Assembly: GCF_000003815.2 (NCBI RefSeq)
Contig: NC_049985.1
Location: 18,565,610 to 18,629,609, forward strand
DNA length: 64,000 bases
Direction of reading: 5' to 3'
Origin: Branchiostoma floridae
Taxonomy: Eukaryota > Chordata > Leptocardii > Amphioxiformes > Branchiostomatidae
Shown here one piece after another: positions 10,245 through 19,461 of the stretch. Below the pieces are notes generated by a model. The model worked only from the letters and a program-made list of their open reading frames with translations. It made no database searches and was not told where the DNA came from. Position numbers and translations under genes: made by a program. Within the stretch, counting starts at the first letter, position 1; each line of letters begins with the position of its first letter.

Positions 10245-11383
10245 CTAACCGGTATGTTGTGTTAGATGTTGGTCCAAACTGGATTTCTGTGCTGCAGAAT
10301 AGTCACAGTGGTCACACTTGTAGGGTTTTGTGTGGGTCCTCATATGTGTGGATAAGGTTGACTTTTGAGCTGTCCTGAACCCACACTCCCCACACATGTA
10401 GGGTTTCTCTCCACTGTGTTTTCTTAGATGTTGGTCCAAATTCCATTTCTGTGTAGCAGAATAGTCACACTGGTCACACTTGTACGGTTTTTCTCCTGTG
10501 TGGATTCTCATGTGTTGGGATAAGTGGTACATTTGAGCTGTCCCGTATCCACACTCCCCACATTTATAGGGCTTCTCTGCAGTATGTTTAGCAAGATGAT
10601 GTCGGGCCAAACTAGATTTCCGTACTGAGGTATAGTCACACTGGTTACACTTGTGGGGTTTTTCTCCCGTGTGAGTTCTCATGTGTTGGGATAAGGTGGA
10701 CTTTTGAACTGTCCTGTACCCACACTCCCCACACATGTAGGGCTTCTCTCCAGTGTGTTTTGCATGTTGATCCAAGGTAGATTCCAGCACTGAATGGGAT
10801 TCATTCGTTTCTGTCCCAGGATCTTCCAGTGTGACGCTATGTTAAAAGGAATAAAAAGCAATAAATTTGAATCTGCTTTACTGTAGCTGGATGTAACAAA
10901 ATCCCAAATACAACATTTTTCTGTAGTATCATTCAATGAACATAGACATTTGCACCAAATACTAGTATACATCCTTCTAATTATTGAACATCAAACCACC
11001 CAATATCATACTTCCAGCTCTTGAAACCTGCCACCAGGTAGTTAAATCAAACATTGATCCTTACTTGATGGTGTCACAGGGAACCAATAGTGGTCCCAAT
11101 GACAGCATAAGGGATACAAATCACAGCATAGGGGCCCCAAACACAGCATTAAGGATACAAATCACAGCATAGGGGCCCAATCACAGCATAAAGGATACAA
11201 ATCACAACATAAGGGATACAAATCACAGTATAGGGGATACAAATCACAGCATATATGCTCTGGCGAGAACCCTGAATATGTTCTACCTATGGATGGTGCA
11301 TTTTGTAGTGACACCTGAGCTCACCTTTCCTCTGGCCTGTTCACACCTGCCGTACCTGTCTGGTCCTCGCTGTCTGTCTCTGC
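10245..11383 (-). CDS. C2H2 zinc-finger protein, last two exons
   Basis: Two minus-strand exons: 11325-11383 (acceptor ttcag, donor gtgagc) and 10245-10836 (acceptor catag), joined in phase 2 through an AG|C serine codon. The small exon is acidic and Gln/Thr-rich (AETDSEDQTGTAGVNRPEE). The last exon has a half-finger (LDQHAKH), then six C2H2 fingers of the type YMCGECGYRTVQKSTLSQHM alternating with YKCDQCDYSA fingers, joined mostly by HTGEKPY linkers. The linker before the final finger is THTKPYKC, missing Gly-Glu. Such proteins are nuclear sequence-specific DNA binders, usually transcription regulators. Upstream coding exons and the start were not found. A strong minus-strand donor at 12223-12222 may mark a noncoding first exon. 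The intron between the two exons carries a minisatellite. Confidence 0.88.
11095..11252 (+). repeat. GGGATACAAATCACAGCATA minisatellite
   Basis: About eight imperfect tandem copies of a 19-20-bp unit (GGGATACAAATCACAGCATA) lie in the zinc-finger gene intron. Three copies of the same unit in reverse complement lie at 16054-16108 in a MYG1 intron. Confidence 0.9.
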
Positions 11384-11787
11384 CTGAAGATAAAAAACAA
11401 AACAAAAATAACAGTCAAAACATAAGTTGATGGCAAATTTCAAATTATGTAGCAAATTTCCAAAGATATGTTTAAGTTTGAATATTATAAATAGATAGCA
11501 TAAAATTACAAGAAAATACATTCTGCCTGTTTATCATTCATATGCAATTTGTCTATTTTTTATGCCATTTTATTTTATGTCATTTGTATTTTCACCCGGG
11601 CCCACTCTAGTCTCTTCTGTCTTCTGATAACATGCCAATTTTGCCAACACCAAGGTATTGTTACACGAAATTGTAAATACCTGCATACCTGCATACCATT
11701 TCGTAATTCTGTACGTCAAATCATACAATGTCCTTGGTCAAATCAAAAGAAATGTTATTGGTAACATGAGATTGACCAATTTTACAG

Positions 11788-11924
11788 ATGTTGTTGATTA
11801 ATTCGAATAAACATGCCATTTCGTACCGACCCTCGAAGTTTTCCACGAAATCGTCTTCCGGGAGGGACGTAAAACGGGGGTCCCGTGCTCGAGGAGGTGC
11901 ATCGACCACGTTAAACAGCCTCAT
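11788..11924 (-). other. Unassigned coding-like segment
   Basis: The minus strand encodes MRLFNVVDAPPRARDPRF followed by FTSLPEDDFVENFEGRYEMA, less AT-rich than its surroundings. It could be an upstream exon of the zinc-finger gene or a transposase relic. No donor in phase 0, as the next exon requires, is convincing. I do not recognise the family. Confidence 0.25.
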
Positions 11925-12199
11925 TACTCATACTTGGGGTACCTACTGGCTGGCAAAATACACCAGATGATTATTATTATAACATAACCCACTTTCTGTC
12001 AACCAAAAAATAAAATTTTTTAATCACCCCGGCCGGAGTCTCACCAAACCATGGGGGGTTATCAACGAACCTGAACCCAGTGGCACTCAGCACATAGAGA
12101 CCAAATCTAGCGAAACAATAAAACAACGAACGCGCCAGACAAAATACTTTTAGTACTTACTGGAACTGGAACTGCAGTTCCTACCTGAGCCTGAAGAAC

Positions 12200-12224
12200 T
12201 CTACTCTACTCTACTCTACTTACG
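12200..12224 (-). promoter_or_regulatory. Possible 5' splice donor of the zinc-finger gene's leader exon; CTACT microsatellite
   Basis: The minus strand reads CTACCTTTC then GTAAGTAG, a near-consensus donor, followed by (TAGAG)n. It faces away from MYG1, whose upstream in-frame start is about 190 bp to the right. The arrangement is compatible with a shared bidirectional promoter at 12225-12409. Inferred from sequence only. Confidence 0.35.
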
Positions 12225-12409
12225 AAAGGTAGCAAACGTGGAACAATACAAGACGTCATATCAGTGAGCAAGCCAACGGTGACCTTTAACTTTTGACCTT
12301 TTGCCTAAAACACATCGGATATTTCACGATCAGATCCACAAAATGAATCAAATATTGCATGCCTTATCCATCGTATACGATTTTGGTTTATAATGATTAA
12401 TTCTAGTAT

Positions 12410-12616
12410 ATGCAGTTATCGACATTTGAGACAAAATGTTTAAGGATTATTTTGTTGACCGCGGAAGGATGTGAGTTGCACACCGGCCCGCACCACATGT
12501 GTGCCCCCCTCCCACCTTTACCGGCCACCATTGCTGTTTCACGGGCCTTTGTTGTCGCCAGTCGGCGCCTTACCGCTCAAGTTATAGCTATCCCTGTCTC
12601 AAGACAGATTTGCAAG
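12410..12616 (+). CDS. MYG1: In-frame N-terminal extension of MYG1 (mitochondrial-type leader)
   Basis: The frame stays open from ATG 12410 and ATG 12497 into the canonical MYG1 start at 12617. From 12497 it encodes MCAPLPPLPATIAVSRAFVV, then ASRRLTAQVIAIPVSRQICK. It is rich in Ala, Val and Arg and has no acidic residue, as mitochondrial presequences are. Starting at 12497 gives a protein of 376 residues, against 336 from 12617. Human MYG1 is known to act in both mitochondria and nucleolus, so alternative starts could direct dual targeting. Usage of these starts is inferred. Confidence 0.55.
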
Positions 12617-15600
12617 ATGTCTCAGCCCAACAAGAAGCCGCGGGAAGACGGAGACTGGAAGCAGATAGGTAGTTGTTTTATATTGTCGTTTACTCTATTA
12701 CGCAAGGAGGTTTAACCTCCTTGGTGGATGCGATCATGATCACACACATGCTGTAACTGTGCTTGCCCAAGGGCTCTAGAGCTTTTGTGGCGACAGCGAT
12801 AGCGGTCGTGATTTGTAATCTGCCGACCCCGGTTCGATCCCGGGTTCTGTTCTACTCGCCCCTCTGGTTGTTTCCCTGGTTCCCACACCGGGAATCGAAC
12901 CCGGACCTTGGCGGTGAGAGCGCCAAATCATGATCACACTTCCTGTATACCTGTAACAGTGGTGTTTATTTAATAAATCCTAACCACTAGACCATATACC
13001 TTTGACTTTGACTTTAGTTTTATATGTGAAGATTGTGCTAGACATGATTCTGAACTGGGCATGGTTATTAACGGGCGTATAGAAAATAAAAATAGATATA
13101 GAGGGTCCTATTAAGAGGGTGGTGGGGGTGAAGAGGTCATCTAACTAGTAGTACTACTACTAGTACCCATGTTGAATAGGTTGGATTTTACAGATAGGGG
13201 TCAAGCAAAATTTGATTTTGATTCTACAAAATAGTGGCTGGACCAAAATCTTGCTGTGCTCAGGTAATGTCTAAAGTCATTAATTTCCGTGTATGGTAAA
13301 GTCTTGACCCATCAAAGAAATGATTAGATTTAAGGACTCCTGGCAGCTTTCCTCAGTACTGCAGCAGAACTTCTGGTTTTAATTATATCTTTTTTCCCGT
13401 TGCCAGGCACCCACGACGGCACATTCCATTGTGACGAGGCTCTTGCCTGCTACCTGCTGAGGAAACTCCCGCGTTACCGCGACTACGACATCGTCCGCTC
13501 CCGCAAACCCGACGTGCTGGCCGCCTGCGATATTGTGGTGGATGTCGGCGGACAATACGACCCCGCCACTCACAGGTTTTATTTAAGATACTCTTTACGT
13601 AACGGAAAGGACCGAAGGCAAAATGAATGGACTCGAATCATGTCTCTTGCTATTACTACCCATTTTTATGTATTTTGTACCATGTATGTAAAATTGTGTA
13701 TATTATAGTATTTTTATTAGGCTTGTAAGACTCCTCAGGACCATATCTTTGTTACATACATCGTATGACCCTTGCCTCTTCCTTCATTACATTTTGTACC
13801 TCAATAAAGAGCGGCCTACAGGCTGATTTGAGCTTTCATGAATAAACATTTAGGTTCAAACAAGCAAATTATCTACTAGTATGGCTGCCTTTTTGTGTAA
13901 TGCCCCATCTGCTGTATCTATATCTATATCTGAACTTCTGTACCAAAGATCTGCACCAAAATCTGAACATCTGTCATCATGGCATAGAATTGATGAAAAT
14001 GTATTTTTTAAAGCTCAAAATAACAGGTTTAACAACAAAAATTAAGAACATGGGCTCCTAGACAATGCATGGGACAGAGAAAAAGCTGAAGCTAGAGAAT
14101 AAAACACTCTATTGTTCCACAGATACGACCACCACCAGCGCACGTTTAACGAGACCATGAACAGCCTTTCACCAGAGAAGCCGTGGGTGACCAAACTGAG
14201 CAGTGCCGGGCTGGTGTACCTGCACTTTGGTCAGGAGATCATTGCACACATGCTGGGGGACGGGGCAGACAAGAAACTCTGCAACGTTGTGTACAACAAG
14301 GTCTACCAGGTAGGGTCTGAGATTTTATTGTAGGAAGTCCAAATTTCTTAGCGCGGTAGGGTCCGGGGGCATCCACCTTTCAGGGTGCAGAGTTTCTGAG
14401 ATTTTTAAGTTAAGATTTAGAGCCCCAATTCTTTTTTTCACTCGCACAAACTACTTTAGGGTGAACCTAATATAGTATTGAGGGAAAACATTTTGCATTT
14501 TTGCCAAAAAATGTTGCCTTTCTAGTTCAGGGCTAGAAATACCTCCTGCATATGCAGGTTAGTGCAGGTAAAATTAGGGCTGTGCAGGTATTTCTGATGT
14601 CTACCTGCAACTAACCTGCACAGGTCCATGTACTGGGTTTTATACATAAATTTACTATGATGTAGGTGTATATGAATTGTTATTACCTGCATTGACTGTT
14701 GCCACCTATAAATTATGAAAGAAACAATAGCAATGGTTCCTTAACAATTTTAGTATGATCCATACTTCCTACAGGCTAAATTCAGAGTGGTGCAGGTAAA
14801 ATTTGTCTGGTGCAGGTGAATTTCAAACATTGAACATTGGTATTCAGAAAAAGGTATTTCGAGCCCTGTAGTTTCTACTTGTTTTTTTTCCAGAACCTGA
14901 TTGAGGAGATTGATGCGATCGACAACGGCGTTTCGCAGTTCGACGGCACCCCGCGGTACCTGATGACGACAAACCTGAGCGCCCGCGTGGGGCGGCTGAA
15001 CCCGGCCTGGAACGAGGCGGACCAGGACACGACAGAACGGTTCCACAAGGCCATGGCCATGGTCGGGGAAGAGTTCGAGGATCGCGTGCGGTACTACAGC
15101 CAGGCCTGGTGGCCGGGCAGGAAACTGGTGAGTAGAAATGGTTTATTATGAGTGATTGGTAAACCGGATAGTGAGTTAGTGAGTGATTGTGAATGAGTGA
15201 ACTTATTATTGGGTGAGCTGAATACTCCCTCTTCACAGCCAGGGGCTGAATTACGAGGAGCTGATTTATGATCAGCTATGAACAGATTTAGGTTCAGGTG
15301 CTTGAACAGATTTTGATCTGTATTTTTTCTGGTTTGTTATCTAGTATTGTAGTGTGGGTGACCAGGTGACAGTTACATACAGTCAAATCTGGATTCAGCA
15401 ACCATTCAAAGTACTGAGGAAAATGGTTGCTGAGGACAGAGTGGGGTTAATCATGTGTGGACTGGAGTCAAAGGACTGTGGCTTGTGTTGTGACTGGAGG
15501 TAGTTGCCTGGGGCTGGTGGTTATCTTCCATGTTCGTGCTAGGTAATCAAAGATTTAGATGGCCTTAGTACCATCCCCTGTAGTGTGGACTCCAGGAAGA

Positions 15601-16876
15601 ATAGTGGTACAATGTACCACTAATGGAGATCCTAATAAAACAAATGAAAGACCAATGGCTCTATCCTTTCCCTTGCTAACCACGGAGGCATGCAAAAGAT
15701 TTCATTGCCGAGAATGGTACTCACAGTAAATCACAGAATCATACAGACAAATATTACAGTTACTGTACATTTAAAAAGATAGCTTCATAACTGACATAGG
15801 GAACTGGACTGTTCCTGTGAGTTAAACTCACACACACACTCACTCCCTTACTTCCAGGTGCGAGATGCGCTGGAGGCGAGACACGGCGTGGACCAGAGCG
15901 GACAGGTGATCGTGATGGAACAGGTGTGCCCGTGGAAGGAGCACCTGTTCGAACTGGAGCAAGAGATGCAGGTGTGTGAAACGGGTAGAAATGAAATGTA
16001 ATAAAATGAAATGAAATGAATTCCAGGGTCTTTTCGGATGCTACTGGAACAGGGTTTTGTATCCCCTTTGCTGTGATTTGTATCCCTTAAGCTGTGATTT
16101 GGACCCCCATAGACTGTTTCAACCAGCGTAGGGAGCTTTTCTGCTGTTTTGTAACAAAAGGTAGAAAACTTTAGCAGGAAAATGCAAGAAATAGCTATCT
16201 AAGGCCACACCGATTTAATTTCTTGGTTCACGGATTCGCTCGCTCCTATTTTTTGGAAAAAAAAATAAAAATTACCACTCAGCAAATTTTCACCATTAAT
16301 GAAACCATTCACCAACTTTCTGGTGTAGCAAATTGGCCTTTATATCATAAGCTCCTTAAAATGTGGGTACAGGTGCTGTTACTGTACAAAAATAGTGTTT
16401 TTGTACTTTTTTCAAGCTAAAACTTTTTTTCTTCATGTTTCGGATTAGCCGTTACCTTTACCCCAACCATTTTACAATTTTTATTTTTATTTTTATTTCG
16501 CCCTCTCGCTCCATATTTTTTATGAAAAAATCCGTGAACCAAGAAATTAAATTGGTGTGGCCTAAGGGTTATAAATTTCAAAATACCTGGTAAAATTCTG
16601 AATCTCAATTCCCTACTACAGGTGGAGCCATCTATCAAGTACGTGCTGTACGCAGACCAGAACGGAAACTGGCGCGTGCAGTGCGTTCCCATGGAAACGC
16701 AGTCCTTCCAGAGCCGACTGCCCCTCCCCGAGGACTGGCGAGGAGTCAGGGACGACGAGCTAAGCAAACTCAGCGGGATCGACGGCTGCGTGTTCGTGCA
16801 TGCTTCCGGGTTCATCGGCGGGAACAAGACAAGACAGGGGGCGCTTCTCATGGCACAGAGGGCACTACAAATGTAG
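12617..16876 (+). CDS. MYG1: MYG1 3'-5' RNA exonuclease, complete six-exon gene
   Basis: Exons: 12617-12668, 13407-13575, 14123-14309, 14894-15127, 15858-15971 and 16622-16876. All have GT..AG borders with agreeing phases, and the stop is TAG at 16874. The product belongs to the DHH-like MYG1 (UPF0160) family, an exonuclease processing RNA in nucleolus and mitochondria. Hallmarks are GTHDGTFHCDEALACYLL (metal-site His/Asp), CDIVVDVGGQYDP, YDHHQRTFNET, LSSAGLVYLHFG and, near the C-terminus, VFVHASGFIGG. Conservation is continuous and I see no break. Coding exons are clearly GC-richer than the introns. Introns hold a hAT-like MITE ending 26 bp before exon 4, a minisatellite, and a TAA-flanked MITE. 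The second-exon donor (cag|gttttat) is weak. A polyadenylation hexamer is at 17429-17434, so the transcript would include the tandem copies of its own C-terminal coding segment at 16938-17364. Confidence 0.96.
12783..12858 (+). repeat. tRNA-derived SINE, TTCTACTC-tailed family, copy 1
   Basis: It has a B-box CCGGTTCGATCCCGGG and a downstream TTCTGTTCTACTC. Related copies with TTTCTACT(C/T) tails lie at 24320-24410 and 24580-24676. It lies in MYG1 intron 1. Confidence 0.6.
12877..13000 (-). pseudogene. tRNA-Glu(CTC) retropseudogene split by a 50-bp insertion
   Basis: Minus strand, 5' to 3': TGGTCTAGTGGTTAGGATTT (D-arm), about 50 bp of unrelated DNA, then GGCGCTCTCACCGCC (anticodon CTC, stem TGGCG/CGCCA intact), CCGGGTTCGATTCCCGG (T-arm), TGTGGGA, discriminator A and an encoded CCA. 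The insertion sits between the D and anticodon arms and is flanked by a 5-bp direct repeat GATTT. The 5' acceptor strand no longer pairs. A genome-encoded CCA suggests it arose by retroposition of a mature tRNA. Confidence 0.75.
14528..14868 (+). mobile_element. hAT-like MITE with GTGCAGGT repeats, copy 1
   Basis: Ends are CAGGGCTAGAAATACC and GGTATTTCGAGCCCTG. The subterminal regions carry many TGCAGGT motifs in both orientations. Its right end lies 26 bp from the MYG1 exon 4 acceptor. Relatives lie at 42888-43220 and 52526-52876. Confidence 0.85.
16054..16108 (-). repeat. Short minisatellite, same unit as 11095-11252
   Basis: About three units of TTTGTATCCCTTAAGCTGTG type, the reverse complement of the zinc-finger intron minisatellite, in MYG1 intron 5. 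Confidence 0.8.
16203..16562. mobile_element. Harbinger-like MITE with TAA target duplication
   Basis: It has ~35-bp terminal inverted repeats: GGCCACACCGATTTAATTTC at the left, and GAAATTAAATTGGTGTGGCC at the right, continuing inward as CTTGGTTCACGGATT and its complement. TAA lies immediately on both sides. A 3-bp TAA/TTA duplication is typical of PIF/Harbinger. Lies in MYG1 intron 5. Confidence 0.85.
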
Positions 16877-16937
16877 CAAAACTGTTACAAGAGCGCTGCA
16901 AAGGGCAAAGTAGAGAAACTGTTTACCACAAACAAAC

Positions 16938-17364
16938 AAACTCAGCGGGATCGACGGGTGCGTTTTCGTGCACGCTTCTGGGTTCATCGGGGGGAACAAG
17001 ACAAGACAGGGGGCGCTCCTCATGGCACAGAGGGGGCTACAAATGGCCAAGTAGCGAGACTGTTTACCACAAACAAATAAAAAAACAAACTCAGCGGGAT
17101 CAATGTGTGCGTTTTCGTGCACGCCTCTGGCTTCATCGGGGGGAACAAGACAAGACAGGGGGTGCTTCAAATGGCACAGAGAGCGCTACAAAGGGCTAAG
17201 TAGCAAAACTTTACCACAGACAAATAAACAAACAGATGGAGCAAAATCAGCTGTGTGTTCGTACATCATGCCTCCGGGTTCATCGGGAGGACAAGACGAA
17301 GGAAGGAGTCTTCAAAACATACAGACTTTCCATGGCACATAAGGCACTACGGATGTCCAAGTAG
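16938..17364 (+). repeat. Three tandem copies of the MYG1 C-terminal coding segment in its 3' UTR
   Basis: Copies start at 16938, 17087 and about 17243; the parent segment starts at 16766. Copies 2 and 3 keep the MYG1 reading frame from KLSGI through VFVHASGFIGGNKTRQG to a stop, and end in MAK or RAK rather than the parent's QM. Copy 4 is decayed but still ends MSK-stop. All lie before the polyadenylation hexamer at 17429. Confidence 0.92.
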
Positions 17365-17483
17365 AGTCTATTCAAAGTCACCGATAGGGTTTTTTAAATA
17401 ATATTTGTGATAAGTATGAAATATTTCAAATAAAAGAGTATTTCAGTCACAGTAGTTCAGAATTGTTCTTACAATTAAGAATA

Positions 17484-18330
17484 CAGTCAAACCTGCCCAA
17501 GACGACCACCCGGGGGACCGGGGAAAAGCGGTCGATTTGGACAGGTGGTCGCTGAGAAGAGTATCGACTCAAAACATGCCTGATGCAAAGTATAAATGGT
17601 TTCCGTTGTGTTTAATGGCAAATAGAAAGCACACTGCACGCACGCAAAGAAGCGAGGTCTTTAATGCCAAATACAACACGCACACTGTAAACTGTAAATT
17701 TAACCCCTAGCTTTTATCAAGCTCTTATAAGATACAGTGTTTTAAAGCTCAAGCATTTGTACACTAACGTTTTAGACAGTAAGGGAACTTTGATGTTGTC
17801 AGTTACCATACAAGCCTTTATGCGTCGCTGTGTTCTTGATCTGAAATAACTACTGTGCACCTTTTGAATTCGATGCCCGGTACGTCCTGATAGCGTACTT
17901 ACCCACGAGTGAATGTACAGTACAGTTGGACAAAAGCACTCACACAGATCTTTCTTAAAAAGGTATGAGCTAGACAGATCTTTCCTAAAAAAAAGTATGA
18001 GGCTATATACGTTTCAGTAATCATTCACATTATAATGATATAGATTTTAAAAAAACTTCCGTAACAACTAAATTCGGATTTTTCTACAACGATCTTGGCA
18101 CAAAATCGCGCTAGTTATCATAAAAAATCAATGAAAACCTCAATTTTGAAAACGATGCGGTCGTTATGGGTCCCAATTTGGGCCGGTCGCGGTCGCGTTG
18201 GCCAGGTGGTCGTTGAGAAAAGGTCGCTTAAAGCTTACGTCAATGGGAAAAAAAATCGGGACCGAGAAAAAGCGGTCGAAATGGCCAGGTGGTCGCTGAG
18301 AAGAGGTGGTCGCTCGGGAAGGTTTGACTG
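17484..18330. mobile_element. TA-flanked non-autonomous transposon, CAGTCAAACCTGCCC family, copy A
   Basis: Termini are CAGTCAAACCTGCCC.. and ..GGTTTGACTG with TA on both sides. Subterminal motifs GCGGTCGA and GGTGGTCGCTGAGAAGAG are repeated. Copy B, in the opposite orientation, is at 20143-21049. Confidence 0.88.
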
Positions 18331-18801
18331 TAAAAGTTTTAACATATTTTGGACTATATATGTTGAGAACATTTTGAAAGTAATAGCATAAATATCTTTT
18401 TATTTAGAACAAATTTAAAACATAAGAGAGCATGTGTTAATGTATGGGTCACAACACCAGCAATTGCTGCCCGTGACCTACGTGAATAAAGTCAAAGTTA
18501 AAGAACACTTCAATCAAAATGTCCAAGTAATGAGCAGTGAAAGAGTTAACTCCAAACGAACAACATGACTAGAGAAGCGCCCCTCTCTTTGCACAGGGCG
18601 CCACAAATGTACGCAGATTTTATCAGATCATACAAGTCAGAGATGTGGAGTCTGTCGAGATGACATACATACATACATATACATACATACTCTTCTCGAG
18701 TTGTAGCATTAACAAAGTTCCGCTTCCAGTGCGATCCATCATTCATCACTACAGTTAGTTAGTTATATATATATATATATACATACATATATATATGCAA
18801 G

Positions 18802-18889
<88 letters not shown>

Positions 18890-19461
18890 AAGAGAGACGG
18901 AGTTCAGCNACTCCTAAGTACCCTCTAATTGAATTAATCCTATGGCTGAATACAATGCAAAACTTTAAGGTAATAAGGTTACAAAACTAATTTCAGGATC
19001 GCTAAGAAATCTCGTCTTGTTATGTGTTCTTTGCTATCTTATTAGCAATTTGCCTTCTCGGTGTGCTTAGCGATCCTCATTTATTCCGAAAATATGCACT
19101 ATAAACAAAGTGTCTATGCGTACAGGGAATGCATGGGTAGGGTCTACATGGGTTTTGTGAGTGTCATATTGTTTAACAAAACACGCATCGCGCAATTCGA
19201 ATTCATCCCAAGGTGAATTCCACAAAATTCGGCTGATTATGTATTCATTGACACATTATCTATTGGAAAACACCAACCCCTTCCGGAGTGGAATGCCCCT
19301 TTAAGCACTTGCGTCAAGCTTGCGTCACTGCTGGGTTCGAAAGATATTCGACGAATTTCAGAGATACAGAACAAATTTTCTTATTTTTTGTGTATCTTAC
19401 GCCAATGCCGTTTTGATTATAGTGTGCAGTTGTGCAATATATCGAACATTTTCGTTGACAG
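18331..19461. other. Region upstream of the lectin exons; microsatellites and a short palindrome
   Basis: It contains (CATA)n at 18664-18690, a long (AT)n run at 18764-18888, one ambiguous base at 18909, and an ~83-bp inverted-repeat unit at 18996-19078 with arms AGGATCGCTAAG/CTTAGCGATCCT. The lectin's signal-peptide exon should lie here or further left, but I could not find it. Confidence 0.6.

Noticed and set aside
11095-11252. CRISPR-like array
   Set aside because: Repeats are contiguous imperfect tandem units without spacers, inside an intron of a eukaryotic gene.
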